From Gammaproteobacteria bacterium (GTDB lineage Bacteria > Pseudomonadota > Gammaproteobacteria > Pseudomonadales > Azotimanducaceae): a stretch of 64,000 nt of DNA. Positions 1 through 8,868 of this stretch are shown here, piece by piece. Position 1 is the first letter of the stretch. Each line of letters begins with the position of its first letter. Where the stretch lies: contig JAUIAV010000014.1 of the NCBI GenBank assembly GCA_030425195.1, positions 51,187 through 115,186 of the forward strand. Reading direction: 5' to 3'. A program made the position numbers and the translations under genes. The notes under the pieces are model-generated. The model made no database searches and was not told the origin of the DNA. It saw only the letters and a program-made list of their open reading frames with translations.

Positions 1-464
1 ACGGTATCCGAGACCTGCCCCGTGAGCTCGGCCCACTGCAGAATGCCTTCCGGCCAGCCGAGCTGAATGCCTTCCCGCGCCCTCCCCTCCGGCCGGGTCA
101 CCCGGATGGAGATCTCCACATCCTCACCCACGAAGCCGGGCCGCGCCCCGGCAAGCTCGAGAGTCAGCCCGGACAGATTGCGGAAGGTGTAAAGAATGGT
201 CACCAGGAACAGGCTGCCGAGCAGAAAGGCAACGCCGTACACCAGACTGGCCTGGTAGTTGATGGCACCGAGGATCAGCAGCGCGACCAGCCCGCCGAAG
301 GCAAACCCCGTCGCGGTGGGAAATATGAAGACGTTCTTCTGGCTGAGCGTGATCCGGTCTTTCGGTGGAATTCTGCGGTCCAGCCAGCGACTGAAACGTT
401 TGCCGACAAAGAGTTCCCGACGACGGGCAACGGGAGCGTCGCCGGTGAGTGGCAGATCGGACAT
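1..464 (-). CDS. DUF58 family membrane-anchored protein (3' part outside window)
   Basis: Partial gene: it starts with ATG at 464 and stays open to the left edge, giving about 154 N-terminal residues. Residues ~45-90 contain two hydrophobic segments separated by a short INYQASLVYG-type loop. They are followed by N-L-S-G-L-T-L-E and G-A-R-P-G-F-V-G-E-D, which opens the beta-rich part seen in DUF58 proteins. DUF58 proteins commonly pair with MoxR AAA+ ATPases, and here the start lies 8 bases after the stop of a moxR-type gene on the same strand. The pair probably works in envelope protein maturation or metal/cofactor insertion; this is inferred from family context. The catalytic role of DUF58 is not established, and the C-terminal half (vWA-like) cannot be seen. 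Confidence 0.8.
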   Translation of the reverse strand, partial: MSDLPLTGDAPVARRRELFVGKRFSRWLDRRIPPKDRITLSQKNVFIFPTATGFAFGGLVALLILGAINYQASLVYGVAFLLGSLFLVTILYTFRNLSGLTLELAGARPGFVGEDVEISIRVTRPEGRAREGIQLGWPEGILQWAELTGQVSDT

Positions 465-472
465 GATCGGCG

Positions 473-1450
473 TCAGCCGACGACGTCGACGCTCGTGAGG
501 AGTTTCTGAGCCAGCGCACCGCCGCCGTGGCCCGTGTAGTCGGCCGCTTCCCGGAGCCGGTGTTCGACCACGCCCGGCAGCACCGCCTGCACGTCTTCCG
601 GGACCACGTGGGAGCGATCCTGCAGCAGGGCCCAGGCTCTGGCGCTCTGCAGCAGCGCCAGGCTGCCGCGTGGCGAAAGCCCGAAAGCGAAGTCCGCACC
701 CCGGCGTGAGTAGGCGACCAGCCGCTGAACATATTCAATCAGCGGCTCGGAGACCTTGATCTCGTCGACCAGAGCCTGAAGATGGCTGAGCCCCTCCAGG
801 TCGAGAACGGGTTCGATGCGCCCGAGGACCTGACGGCGGTCGCCGCCTCTGAGCAGCTCCCGCTCCGCTTCCGGGTCCGGATAGCCGAGTTCGATGCGCA
901 TGAGAAAGCGGTCCAGCTGGGATTCCGGCAGCGGAAAGGTCCCGGTCTGGGTGGAGGGATTCTGGGTGGCGATCACGAAAAAGGGCTCCGGCAGCGGACG
1001 GGTCACGCCCTCCGCGGTCACCTGACGCTCCTCCATGGCCTCGAGCAGCGCGCTCTGGCTCTTGGGCGTTGCCCGGTTGATCTCATCGGCCAGCACCACC
1101 TGCGCGAACAGCGGGCCTTCGATGAAACGGAAGTCGCCCCGCTCCCGGTCGAAAATGGCAGTGCCGATGATGTCCGACGGCAGCACGTCGGAGGTGAACT
1201 GAATCCGGTTGTAGGTCAGCCCGAGCACCCGGGCCAGGGCATGTGAGAGCAGCGTCTTGCCCATGCCGGGCAGGTCCTCGATCAGCAGGTGGCCACGAGC
1301 CAGAAGGCAGGCGAGCGCGAGTTTCACCTGCTGCTCCTTTCCGAGCAGGACGCTGTTCAGCGCACCGGTCAGGGCGCCGATTGTGGCCTTGGCGTCAAGC
1401 GTGGTTGTGGAGCTCGATGACCGTCTGATCGGCGTTGAGTTCGGCGTCAC
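473..1450 (-). CDS. MoxR family AAA+ ATPase
   Basis: A 325-residue MoxR-type AAA+ ATPase, normal length for the family. Walker A is D-L-P-G-M-G-K-T at residues ~59-66. Walker B is [10 protein letters not shown], followed by the sensor region F-F-V-I-A-T-Q-N-P, the AAA_3 hallmark. The C-terminal lid contains G-L-S-P-R-G. MoxR proteins are chaperone-like ATPases that act with vWA/DUF58 partners, and the DUF58 gene follows 8 bases downstream. The start is GTG at 1450, so the gene overlaps the 3' end of purF by 56 bases; the first ~20 residues are low-complexity Ser/Thr and the true start may lie slightly further in. It is probably transcribed from purF or beyond. Confidence 0.88.
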   Translation of the reverse strand: MTPNSTPIRRSSSSTTTLDAKATIGALTGALNSVLLGKEQQVKLALACLLARGHLLIEDLPGMGKTLLSHALARVLGLTYNRIQFTSDVLPSDIIGTAIFDRERGDFRFIEGPLFAQVVLADEINRATPKSQSALLEAMEERQVTAEGVTRPLPEPFFVIATQNPSTQTGTFPLPESQLDRFLMRIELGYPDPEAERELLRGGDRRQVLGRIEPVLDLEGLSHLQALVDEIKVSEPLIEYVQRLVAYSRRGADFAFGLSPRGSLALLQSARAWALLQDRSHVVPEDVQAVLPGVVEHRLREAADYTGHGGGALAQKLLTSVDVVG

Positions 1451-2921
1451 GTCGTTGCTTCATTTTATCGCTGCGATGCAACGATAGACGGTCCAAATAG
1501 GCCTCGTCTATGTCTCCCGTCACGTATTGGCCATCGAAGACGGAGCACTCGAAACGTGCGATGTCCGGATTCCCTTCCCTGGCGCTCACCACCAGATCGT
1601 CGATGCGCTGATAGATGAGCATGTCGGCGCCGATATCCTGGCCCACCTGCTCTTCCGTGCGGTTGTAGGCGACGAACTCGTTGGGCGTGGGCATGTCGAT
1701 GCCGTAGACGTTCGGATAGCGGATGGCCGGCGCTGCGCTCGCCACGTAGACCTTCTTGGCACCCGCCTCTCTGGCCAGCTGAATGATCTGACTGATCGTC
1801 GTGCCGCGGACGATGGAATCGTCCACCAGCAGTACGTTCTTGCCCTTGAACTCGAGCTCCACCGCATTGAGCTTCGCGCGCACGGATTTCCTGCGCTCAC
1901 TCTGTCCGGGCATGATGAACGTCCGGCCGATGTAGCGGTTCTTGATGAAGCCTTCCCGGTATTTCACGTTCAGCTCGTGAGCCAGGGGCAGCGCCGCCGT
2001 CCGGCCGGTATCCGGAATCGGGATCACCACATCGATGTCGTGATCGTTGCCCGGGAAGCGCTCGACGATGCGTTCCGCCAGATGGTCGCCCATGCGCAGA
2101 CGTGATTTGTAGACGGACACCTTGTCCAACACCGAGTCCGGCCGTGCCAGATAGACATACTCGAACACGCAGGGCGCGAGCATGGTCTCCTGGGCACAGA
2201 TCCGCGTATGCAGCTCACCGTCGTTGGAGATGAACACGGCTTCGCCTGGGGCCACGTCGCGGACCAGGTCGAAGCCCAGAATGTCGAGCGCCACGGACTC
2301 CGAGGCCACCATGTACTCCACGCCCCGCTCTCCCTCGCGCTTACCGTACACCAGCGGCCGGATGCCGAACCGGTCCCTGAAGGCGACGACGCCGCAGCCG
2401 ATGATCATGGCCACGGCCGCGTAGGCACCGCGGCAGCGGCGATGCACGCCTTCCACCGCGGCGAACACGTTGTCCGCCTGGGGGCTGTGAGCACCCTGAA
2501 TCTGCAGCTCGTGGGCGAAGACGTTCAGCAGCACTTCCGAGTCGCTGTCCGTATTCACATGTCGAAGATCCTCGCGGAACAGGTCCGCCTGGAGAGCCTC
2601 GGCGTTGGTCAGGTTGCCGTTGTGCGCCAGCACGATGCCGTAGGGCGAGTTCACGTACATGGGCTGAGCCTGCGCGGAGCTCGAAGTGCCCGCGGTGGGA
2701 TAGCGCACATGTCCGATCCCCTGGGTGCCGTTGAGCCGCTGCATGTGCTGCTGCTGGAAGACGTCCCGCACCAGACCGTTGCCCTTTCTGAGGTGCAGCC
2801 GCGAACCATCGCTGGTGACGATGCCGGCCGCGTCCTGACCTCTGTGCTGAAGGACCGTCAGCGCGTCGTAGAGCTGCTGGTTGACGTTCTGCTGCCCGAC
2901 GATTCCTACGATGCCACACAT
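1395..2921 (-). CDS. purF: Amidophosphoribosyltransferase
   Basis: First committed enzyme of purine synthesis: it transfers the glutamine amide to PRPP to make phosphoribosylamine, in the cytosol. The protein is 508 residues, typical of the family. It starts M-C-G-I-V-G-I-V-G, placing the Ntn-type glutaminase nucleophile Cys at position 2 after Met removal. The C-terminal phosphoribosyltransferase domain has the PRPP loop [13 protein letters not shown]. The ATG at 2921 lies 2 bases after the cvpA stop. The cvpA-purF arrangement is the classical gammaproteobacterial one. No Fe-S cluster cysteines or propeptide of the Bacillus type are apparent, matching the E. coli type. Confidence 0.97.
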   Translation of the reverse strand: MCGIVGIVGQQNVNQQLYDALTVLQHRGQDAAGIVTSDGSRLHLRKGNGLVRDVFQQQHMQRLNGTQGIGHVRYPTAGTSSSAQAQPMYVNSPYGIVLAHNGNLTNAEALQADLFREDLRHVNTDSDSEVLLNVFAHELQIQGAHSPQADNVFAAVEGVHRRCRGAYAAVAMIIGCGVVAFRDRFGIRPLVYGKREGERGVEYMVASESVALDILGFDLVRDVAPGEAVFISNDGELHTRICAQETMLAPCVFEYVYLARPDSVLDKVSVYKSRLRMGDHLAERIVERFPGNDHDIDVVIPIPDTGRTAALPLAHELNVKYREGFIKNRYIGRTFIMPGQSERRKSVRAKLNAVELEFKGKNVLLVDDSIVRGTTISQIIQLAREAGAKKVYVASAAPAIRYPNVYGIDMPTPNEFVAYNRTEEQVGQDIGADMLIYQRIDDLVVSAREGNPDIARFECSVFDGQYVTGDIDEAYLDRLSLHRSDKMKQRRDAELNADQTVIELHNHA

Positions 2922-2923
2922 AG

Positions 2924-3421
2924 TTACGTTTCCCCGGTGGCTTCCACCACCACTTCGCGTGCCTTACCCATCAGCTCGAGCACGTCCGATTCGAACGCCA
3001 GCAGCTCCGGAATGATCCGGGATTCCTGCCACCATGCCGCTTCGATCTCGAAGGACTTCAGCGCTATCAGTGCCACGATGCAGACCAGCACCCCCCGGGC
3101 ACTGCCGAACAGGAAACCGAGAAACCGGTCCGTGCCCGTCAGTCCGGTGGAGCTGATCAGCTGCCTCACAAGCACCTGCACGATACCCCCGACGATCAGA
3201 GTAGCAAGAAAAATGATGAAGAACCCCACCACCGTGCGTATCGACTCGTCCTCGATCTGCCCGGAGAGCGCATCACCCATGGCGGTGGAGAAATACAGGG
3301 CCAGCATGACCGCGGCGAACCAGATCACCAGTGAGATGAGCTCTTTGAACAGTCCCCGCACCAGGCCGATGACGGAAGACAGCAGAATGAGGATGAGGAT
3401 GACGATGTCGGCACTGGCCAT
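2924..3421 (-). CDS. cvpA: CvpA family inner membrane protein
   Basis: A 165-residue CvpA (colicin V production) homologue of typical length. The N-terminus ([20 protein letters not shown]) is the characteristic first membrane helix with G-L-x-R-G. Three further hydrophobic segments lie at ~25-50, 62-85 and 100-122, and the C-terminal tail is charged. The family is linked to envelope homeostasis and, in E. coli, to colicin V export; the biochemical role is not settled. It sits between dedD (9 bases upstream) and purF (2 bases downstream), the conserved dedD-cvpA-purF order. Confidence 0.94.
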   Translation of the reverse strand: MASADIVILILILLSSVIGLVRGLFKELISLVIWFAAVMLALYFSTAMGDALSGQIEDESIRTVVGFFIIFLATLIVGGIVQVLVRQLISSTGLTGTDRFLGFLFGSARGVLVCIVALIALKSFEIEAAWWQESRIIPELLAFESDVLELMGKAREVVVEATGET

Positions 3422-3430
3422 GCTGCCCCC

Positions 3431-3964
3431 TCAGTTCGAAAATGCCACGACGCGCACGTCTTCGAGATCGAGCGCATCCGAAAGCTCGTCTCTCAGGCCG
3501 TCTGCGGCGCTGCGGTCCAGCAGCGGTCCCACCGCGACCCGGCGCAGCACGGCATCGTTCTGCCGGACCGTGGAGATGAACGCCTCGAACTCACGGCTCC
3601 GGAGCTCATCGCGCAGCTTCAGGGCATTCTCTTCTTCCCCGAAGCTTGCGACCTGGACGGCCCAGACCCGGGTCTCGTCATCCGCCTCCATCAGCACCGG
3701 CTCGCCGATCCGGGTGCCGCCCGCGTCGGCCTGAAACCCTTCGTCATCCATCGTCTGTGAAAGTGCATCGGCCCGTGCCAGCAGATCGCTCTCTGGCGCC
3801 TGCCCGGCCCGGCTCGGCACGTCGGGAACGGTTCTGGGTACCTCGAGCGGTTCGATCTGCACCGAAGCGAGACCGGCGCCATCGAAAAGCATGGGGAAGA
3901 GGATCACGGCGATCGCGAGCAGGAACAGACTGCCAGTGACCCGGTAACGGGTCTGTTCGTCCAT
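3431..3964 (-). CDS. dedD: SPOR-domain protein, DedD-like
   Basis: A 177-residue single-pass membrane protein with a C-terminal SPOR domain, which binds denuded septal peptidoglycan. The start is ATG at 3964, giving M-D-E-Q-T-R-Y-R-V-T-G-S-L-F-L-L, which matches known DedD N-termini; an upstream in-frame ATG would only add residues that look non-coding. A membrane helix spans residues ~10-28. A linker follows, then the SPOR domain at ~105-177 (W-A-V-Q-V-A-S-F, R-V-A-V-G-P). DedD acts at the division septum with FtsN. It lies between folC (52-base gap) and cvpA. Confidence 0.92.
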   Translation of the reverse strand: MDEQTRYRVTGSLFLLAIAVILFPMLFDGAGLASVQIEPLEVPRTVPDVPSRAGQAPESDLLARADALSQTMDDEGFQADAGGTRIGEPVLMEADDETRVWAVQVASFGEEENALKLRDELRSREFEAFISTVRQNDAVLRRVAVGPLLDRSAADGLRDELSDALDLEDVRVVAFSN

Positions 3965-4016
3965 CGATTTCACGTCTTCAACGCTTGTGGCAATACTTCT
4001 GGCGCAGACACGGCCT

Positions 4017-5282
4017 TCAGGGGCCTGCTGACGGGGGGACAATCAACAACGCTCTGACCTGCTCCACCGCAGAGAAGGATCCAAAGGCGAGAATACCATC
4101 CTCCGGCCCCGTTAACGACACGGCCGTCTCGAGCGCCGCTCCGGCGTTCTCGAATTCACCGCGGGGCTCGAGGCCCACCTTCTCAGCGAGCGCGGATGCG
4201 CTCTGAGCCCGCCACCCCCGGCTCGAGATCAGCAGCCAGTCCGTCACCCGCCCGGCCATTGCCGAAACCACGCCGGCCGCGTCTTTATCGGCCAGCGCGC
4301 CGTAAATGGCCACGAATCGGCGACCGGGCCAGCGGGCTTCCAGCTCTGCGGACAGAAACTGTGCCGCGGCCGGATTGTGAGCCACGTCCAGAACCAGCAA
4401 CCGGTCGCCGTAGCTGTGAGTTTCCATTCTGCCGGCGAGGCGGACCCCGGCCAGTGCGGACGCGTCGGATGGCATGGATCGGCCGAGGCTCTCGAGGACC
4501 AGGGTCGCCGCGGTGATTGCCAGAGCACAGTTTTCCGGCGCCAGCGGGCCCAGGGGGATCTCCCGGAACGCCACATCGAGCAGCTCGCACCGGTAGTCCC
4601 AGGTGCGCTCCCCGCGGGAGATCCGGATCCCGTCCCCGAGCGTCAGCGCGCGGCAGCCGAGCGCCCGGGCGGCCTGGTGGACGGAGGCCGTCACGTCACC
4701 CAGCACCACGTCCTTGCCGGTCCGGAAGATGCCGGCTTTTTCCCGGCCGATGCCTTCGAGATCCGAACCGAGATAGTCCGCATGATCGAGACCGATGCTG
4801 GTCACCACGGCCACGTCCGCATCCACCAGGTTGAAGGCATCCAGGCGGCCGCCGAGTCCGATCTCGAGCAGGGCGACGTCCACTTCCACCGCTCGGAAGC
4901 ACCAGAGCGCGGCCAGCGCGGCGAACTCGAAATAGGTCAGCGGAACCTCACCGCGGGCCTCGTCCACGCGGGCAAAAGCCTCGCAGATGGCCGCATCGGA
5001 AGCCTCGACACCGTTCACGCGGATCCGTTCATTGAATCGGCTCATGTGGGGCGAAAGGGTCGAGCCTACGGTCAGGCCTGAACCGAGCAGGAGCGCCTCC
5101 AGCGCCATGGTGGTGGATCCCTTGCCGTTGGTTCCCGCGATGGTCACCACGAAAGGAGCCGGATTCGACAGGTTCAGACGGCGGGCGACGTCAGCCACCC
5201 GGTCGAGCCCGAGCGCCATGTCCGCCGGATGCTGACTGCCGATGTAGTCGAGCCAGTGCTCGAGTGTCCGGACTTCAGGCAT
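4017..5282 (-). CDS. folC: Bifunctional folylpolyglutamate synthase / dihydrofolate synthase
   Basis: A 421-residue Mur-ligase-family enzyme that adds glutamate to dihydropteroate and to reduced folates. The P-loop is V-T-I-A-G-T-N-G-K-G-S-T (residues ~45-56). It is followed by the T-L-S-P-H-M-S-R-F-N-E-R-I substrate motif, Y-F-E-F-A-A-L-A, and the C-terminal D-V-A-H-N-P-A-A motif. Length is normal. Its ATG at 5282 overlaps the 3' end of trpA by 8 bases. In many beta- and gammaproteobacteria accD lies directly upstream of folC; here it is absent and trpA is the upstream neighbour. Confidence 0.96.
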   Translation of the reverse strand: MPEVRTLEHWLDYIGSQHPADMALGLDRVADVARRLNLSNPAPFVVTIAGTNGKGSTTMALEALLLGSGLTVGSTLSPHMSRFNERIRVNGVEASDAAICEAFARVDEARGEVPLTYFEFAALAALWCFRAVEVDVALLEIGLGGRLDAFNLVDADVAVVTSIGLDHADYLGSDLEGIGREKAGIFRTGKDVVLGDVTASVHQAARALGCRALTLGDGIRISRGERTWDYRCELLDVAFREIPLGPLAPENCALAITAATLVLESLGRSMPSDASALAGVRLAGRMETHSYGDRLLVLDVAHNPAAAQFLSAELEARWPGRRFVAIYGALADKDAAGVVSAMAGRVTDWLLISSRGWRAQSASALAEKVGLEPRGEFENAGAALETAVSLTGPEDGILAFGSFSAVEQVRALLIVPPSAGP

Positions 5283-6075
5283 CCAGAGCCTGACGGAGCT
5301 CGGTCACCCGGGCTCGGAGCGCGGCAAGGCGCGCGTCCGGGTCCGTGTGCTCGGCCATGGTGTTGACCAGCGCGCTGCCGACCACCACCCCGTCCGCATG
5401 CTCGGAAACCGCCCTTGCCGTACCGCCGTCCTTGATGCCGAACCCCACCTGCACCGGCAAGGTGGTCGCTGCCCGGATCTCCTTCACGCGGGTGGCGACA
5501 CCGGACACATCCAGATGATCGGCACCGGTGATGCCTTTGAGCGAGACATAGTAGATGAACCCGGAGGCCTGACTGACGATCCTGCCGATCCGTTCGGTGG
5601 TGGTGGTGGGCGCCACCAGGAAGATCAGATCGATCCCCCGTTCCGCCAGCGCGGGCCGCAGCACGCCGGCTTCCTCCGGCGGCAGATTCACCATGATCAG
5701 ACCGTCCACGCCTGCAGCCCGGGCTGCCTCGGCGAAGGTCTCCTCCCCCATGGCGAGCACGGAGTTCAGGTAACCCATGAGCACGACGGGCGTCGTCCCA
5801 TCACGCTCACGGAACTCTCGGACCATGTCGAGACACATGGCGAGCGTCGTACCGTTGGCCAGGCCGCGCTCGGAGGAGGCCTGGATGGCGGGACCTTCCG
5901 CCTCCGGATCCGAGAACGGAATACCGAGCTCGATGACGTCGGCGCCGGCCTCGGCGAGGGCCAGCAGAGCGGGGACCGTGGCCGCGACCGTCGGATCCCC
6001 CGCCGTGATGAACGTGGTCAGCGCTTTCCGGTTCTGCCTGGAAAGCGCCTCGAAGCAGGCGGCGAGACGGCTCAT
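5275..6075 (-). CDS. trpA: Tryptophan synthase alpha subunit
   Basis: A 266-residue TIM-barrel alpha subunit that cleaves indole-3-glycerol phosphate and channels indole to TrpB. Catalytic Glu49 is present in [11 protein letters not shown]. The residue at the other catalytic position (Asp60 in Salmonella TrpA) is Glu: the motif reads D-P-E-A-E-G-P instead of D-P-x-A-D-G-P, encoded by an unambiguous GAA. To my knowledge A-E-G-P variants occur in some other bacteria, so the enzyme is probably active. Start is ATG at 6075, overlapping the trpB stop by 4 bases (ATGA), consistent with translational coupling of the alpha2beta2 partners. Confidence 0.96.
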   Translation of the reverse strand: MSRLAACFEALSRQNRKALTTFITAGDPTVAATVPALLALAEAGADVIELGIPFSDPEAEGPAIQASSERGLANGTTLAMCLDMVREFRERDGTTPVVLMGYLNSVLAMGEETFAEAARAAGVDGLIMVNLPPEEAGVLRPALAERGIDLIFLVAPTTTTERIGRIVSQASGFIYYVSLKGITGADHLDVSGVATRVKEIRAATTLPVQVGFGIKDGGTARAVSEHADGVVVGSALVNTMAEHTDPDARLAALRARVTELRQALDA

Positions 6076-7277
6076 ATCTCGATGCCGTCCAGCGCCGCCA
6101 CGGTGAGAATGTCCTTGTCGCCCCGGCCGGACAGATTCACCACCACGGTCTGCCCGGCATCGAAGTCACCCGCGCGCTTCATCACCCAGGCCAGCGCATG
6201 GCTGGACTCGAGCGCAGGCATGATGCCCTCGGTCCGGTTCAGCAGGCGAAAGGCCGCCATCGCCTCTTCGTCCGTCACCGAATCGTACTCCGCCCGCTGA
6301 ATATCCTTCAGGAAAGAGTGCTCCGGTCCCACGCCCGGGTAATCCAGACCCGCGGAGATGGAATGGGTTTCGATGATCTGACCGTCCTCGTTCTGCATGA
6401 GGTAAGTCCGATTGCCATGCAGCACGCCCACCCGGCCGGCCGACAGCGGGGCCGCATGGCGTCCGGTTTCGAGGCCCTCGCCGGCGGCTTCCACGCCGAC
6501 GAGACGGACGTCCGTGTCGTCGATGAAAGGGTGAAACAGGCCGATGGCATTGGAGCCGCCGCCCACGCAGGCCACGAGCACGTCGGGCAGACGCCCGATC
6601 TGTTCCAGACTCTGACTGCGGGTTTCCTTGCCGATCACGGATTGAAAATCCCGCACCAGCCGCGGGTACGGATCCGGGCCCGCCACGGTGCCGATGATGT
6701 AGTGGGTATTGTCCACGTTGGTCACCCAGTCACGCATGGCCTCGTTCATGGCGTCCTTGAGCGTCTTCGAACCGGAATGCACGGGAATCACCTCCGCGCC
6801 GAGGAGCTTCATGCGATAGACATTGAGGCTCTGCCGCCGGACGTCCTCAGCACCCATGTACACCTGGCATTCGAGGCCGAGCCGGGCGGCCACCGTCGCC
6901 GTCGCCACACCATGCTGACCGGCACCGGTTTCGGCGATGATCCGGGGTTTACCCATGCGCCGGGCCAGAAGCGCCTGACCGATGGTGTTGTTCACCTTGT
7001 GCGCACCGGTGTGGTTGAGATCTTCCCGCTTCAGATAGATCTGGGGGCCGCCGAGCTCCGCCGTCAGCCCTCTTGCGTGGTACAGGGGCGTCGGCCGGCC
7101 CACGTACTGCTTGAGATCCTCTTTGAGCTCTTCCTGAAAGGCGGGGTCGGACGCCAGCGAGTCGTAGAGTGCCGTGAGCTCCTCCAGCGCATGCATCAGC
7201 GTTTCGGCCACGAAGCGGCCCCCATGCTCGCCGAAATGCCCGTTCGTTGGCTGGTCGTACCTGTTCGCTCCGTCCAC
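6072..7277 (-). CDS. trpB: Tryptophan synthase beta subunit
   Basis: A 401-residue PLP enzyme that condenses indole with serine. The PLP lysine lies in the conserved H-T-G-A-H-K-V-N-N stretch, just after the L-K-R-E-D-L-N motif. The phosphate-binding G-G-G-S-N-A motif and the E-T-G-A-G-Q-H-G loop are present. The start is GTG at 7277, supported by a GAGAGG ribosome binding site placed at the very end of trpF, 2 bases upstream. It is the short TrpB1 type. The trpF-trpB-trpA order is typical of beta- and some gammaproteobacteria that separate these genes from trpE/G/D/C. Confidence 0.97.
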   Translation of the reverse strand: MDGANRYDQPTNGHFGEHGGRFVAETLMHALEELTALYDSLASDPAFQEELKEDLKQYVGRPTPLYHARGLTAELGGPQIYLKREDLNHTGAHKVNNTIGQALLARRMGKPRIIAETGAGQHGVATATVAARLGLECQVYMGAEDVRRQSLNVYRMKLLGAEVIPVHSGSKTLKDAMNEAMRDWVTNVDNTHYIIGTVAGPDPYPRLVRDFQSVIGKETRSQSLEQIGRLPDVLVACVGGGSNAIGLFHPFIDDTDVRLVGVEAAGEGLETGRHAAPLSAGRVGVLHGNRTYLMQNEDGQIIETHSISAGLDYPGVGPEHSFLKDIQRAEYDSVTDEEAMAAFRLLNRTEGIMPALESSHALAWVMKRAGDFDAGQTVVVNLSGRGDKDILTVAALDGIEI

Positions 7278-7279
7278 GG

Positions 7280-7963
7280 TTACCTCTCTGCCTGCCTTTG
7301 GCGTTCTTCACGGGCCTCATCGTCGGCAGCGCGCACCGCATCGACGAAAACCCGGATTCTGTCTGCGTCCTTGATGCCCCTGCCGGCACCTTCCACCCCG
7401 CCGCTCACGTCCACGGCATCGGGCCTGACAACGCGGACCGCCTCACCGACGTTTTCCGGCGTCAGCCCGCCGCACAGCGCATAGCGCACATCGGTGGACC
7501 GGCCGCGAAGCTCCGGCCAGTACGCCCAGTCGAAACGACGACCGGTGCCGCCCGCCTGCCCCGGCACGTAGGCATCGAGCAGGTGCCAGCGGGCCTGTGG
7601 GTAAGTCCTCTCGAGCACGTCCGCCTGCATCGGCGCACGCACCCGGTGCGCCTTCATGTAGGGCAGGCCGAACCCGGCGCAGAAGCCGTCCGCCTCGTCT
7701 CCGTGGAACTGCAGCAGGTCCACGGGCACCCGGTCGAGCACCTGGCGGACCCTGTCCGGCGCCGGATCGCGGAACACGGCCACCACACAGACATCGCCCG
7801 CAACGCTGCGGCCGATCCGTTCCGCCGTATCCAGATCGACCAGCCGGCTGCTCTCGTCGGCGAACATCAGCCCGAGCGCGTCCGCACCGGCCGCCACCAC
7901 GGCGGCGGCATCCGGGAGCCGGGTGATCCCGCAGATCTTGATCCTGGTCGTCGTTTTCTTCAT
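7280..7963 (-). CDS. trpF: Phosphoribosylanthranilate isomerase
   Basis: A 227-residue TIM-barrel isomerase of the tryptophan pathway. The N-terminus R-I-K-I-C-G-I-T-R contains the catalytic Cys. The other expected motifs are [15 protein letters not shown], and [10 protein letters not shown] followed by D-V-S-G-G-V-E (phosphate binding and catalytic Asp). Length is slightly above the usual 205-215 residues, mostly at the C-terminus (charged tail). It follows truA with an 83-base gap and precedes trpB by 2 bases. Confidence 0.95.
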   Translation of the reverse strand: MKKTTTRIKICGITRLPDAAAVVAAGADALGLMFADESSRLVDLDTAERIGRSVAGDVCVVAVFRDPAPDRVRQVLDRVPVDLLQFHGDEADGFCAGFGLPYMKAHRVRAPMQADVLERTYPQARWHLLDAYVPGQAGGTGRRFDWAYWPELRGRSTDVRYALCGGLTPENVGEAVRVVRPDAVDVSGGVEGAGRGIKDADRIRVFVDAVRAADDEAREERQRQAER

Positions 7964-8046
7964 CGCACCGGTTCGGCGGATTCAGGGAAGCGGCGTAGTC
8001 TAGCGAAGGGTCCGTGGGAAGCAAATCCATCCGGACCAGGGAGACT

Positions 8047-8844
8047 CTAGAACCTGTCGAGCCCACCCAGCGCCCGCAGCACGGCTGGCGGTCTGCCCGG
8101 CGGGAAAGTCTGGCCAGGGTAGCGCACGTCCACCAGGTAGAGCCCATCCGGCGCGGCTGTCGGGGCGGCCGCGGTGCGATCGCGGCCGGCGAGCAGCGAC
8201 GCGATCCACTCAGGCCCCTGGCGGCCTTCGCCCACGACCAGCAGCGACCCGGCGATGTTGCGGACCATGTGCAGCAGAAAGGCATTGGCGGTGATGTCGA
8301 TCAGCACGAAGTCTGCTGCACGCTGCACGCTCAGCCGATGCACGCATCGCATGGGGGTGCTCGATTGACAGCCGGCGGCACGGAAAGCACTGAAATCCTG
8401 CTCACCCAGCAACACCTGGGCTGCCGAGTGCATGCGCTCATCCAGAAGCCTGCGGGAGAAGGTCACCCGCCCGGTCAGCAGGGGTGACGCCGCGGACGCA
8501 TCGTAGAAGAGATACATGTAGCGCCGCGCGGTTGCCTGAAAACGGGGATGGAAGTCGTCCTCCACCTCCCGTGCCCAGAGCACGGCCACGGCGCGTGGTG
8601 TGAGCGCGTTGGTTCCGCGGATCCAGGCGTCCATGGGGCGCTCAACGGGCGCGTCGAAGGCGACCACCTGATGGGTGGCGTGCACGCCTGCGTCCGTGCG
8701 TCCGGCCGCGGTCAGGGTGATGGGCGCAGCGGCGACCCGGGACAGAGCTTCCTGCAGGGTACCCTGCACCGACGGGGCATGAGACTGGTACTGAAAGCCG
8801 CTGAACGCACCGCCGTCATACTCGATGCCGAGGGCTATGCGCAT
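8047..8844 (-). CDS. truA: tRNA pseudouridine(38-40) synthase
   Basis: A 265-residue TruA that isomerises uridines 38-40 in the anticodon stem-loop of tRNAs. The catalytic Asp lies in A-A-G-R-T-D-A-G-V-H-A. R-R-Y-M-Y-L and H-M-V-R-N-I-A-G, both TruA signatures, are present. The start is ATG at 8844, 24 bases after the fimV stop. The fimV-truA-trpF arrangement is conserved in Pseudomonas and relatives and gives no functional link by itself. Confidence 0.96.
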   Translation of the reverse strand: MRIALGIEYDGGAFSGFQYQSHAPSVQGTLQEALSRVAAAPITLTAAGRTDAGVHATHQVVAFDAPVERPMDAWIRGTNALTPRAVAVLWAREVEDDFHPRFQATARRYMYLFYDASAASPLLTGRVTFSRRLLDERMHSAAQVLLGEQDFSAFRAAGCQSSTPMRCVHRLSVQRAADFVLIDITANAFLLHMVRNIAGSLLVVGEGRQGPEWIASLLAGRDRTAAAPTAAPDGLYLVDVRYPGQTFPPGRPPAVLRALGGLDRF

Positions 8845-8868
8845 GCTGAGATCAGGGTCGGGACCTGG

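Noticed and set aside
2208..3734. Long open frame (508 codons) on the plus strand over purF, cvpA and dedD
   Set aside because: It is antisense to three well-recognised genes, has Ser/Arg-rich low-complexity sequence and no domain; a product of high GC codon bias.
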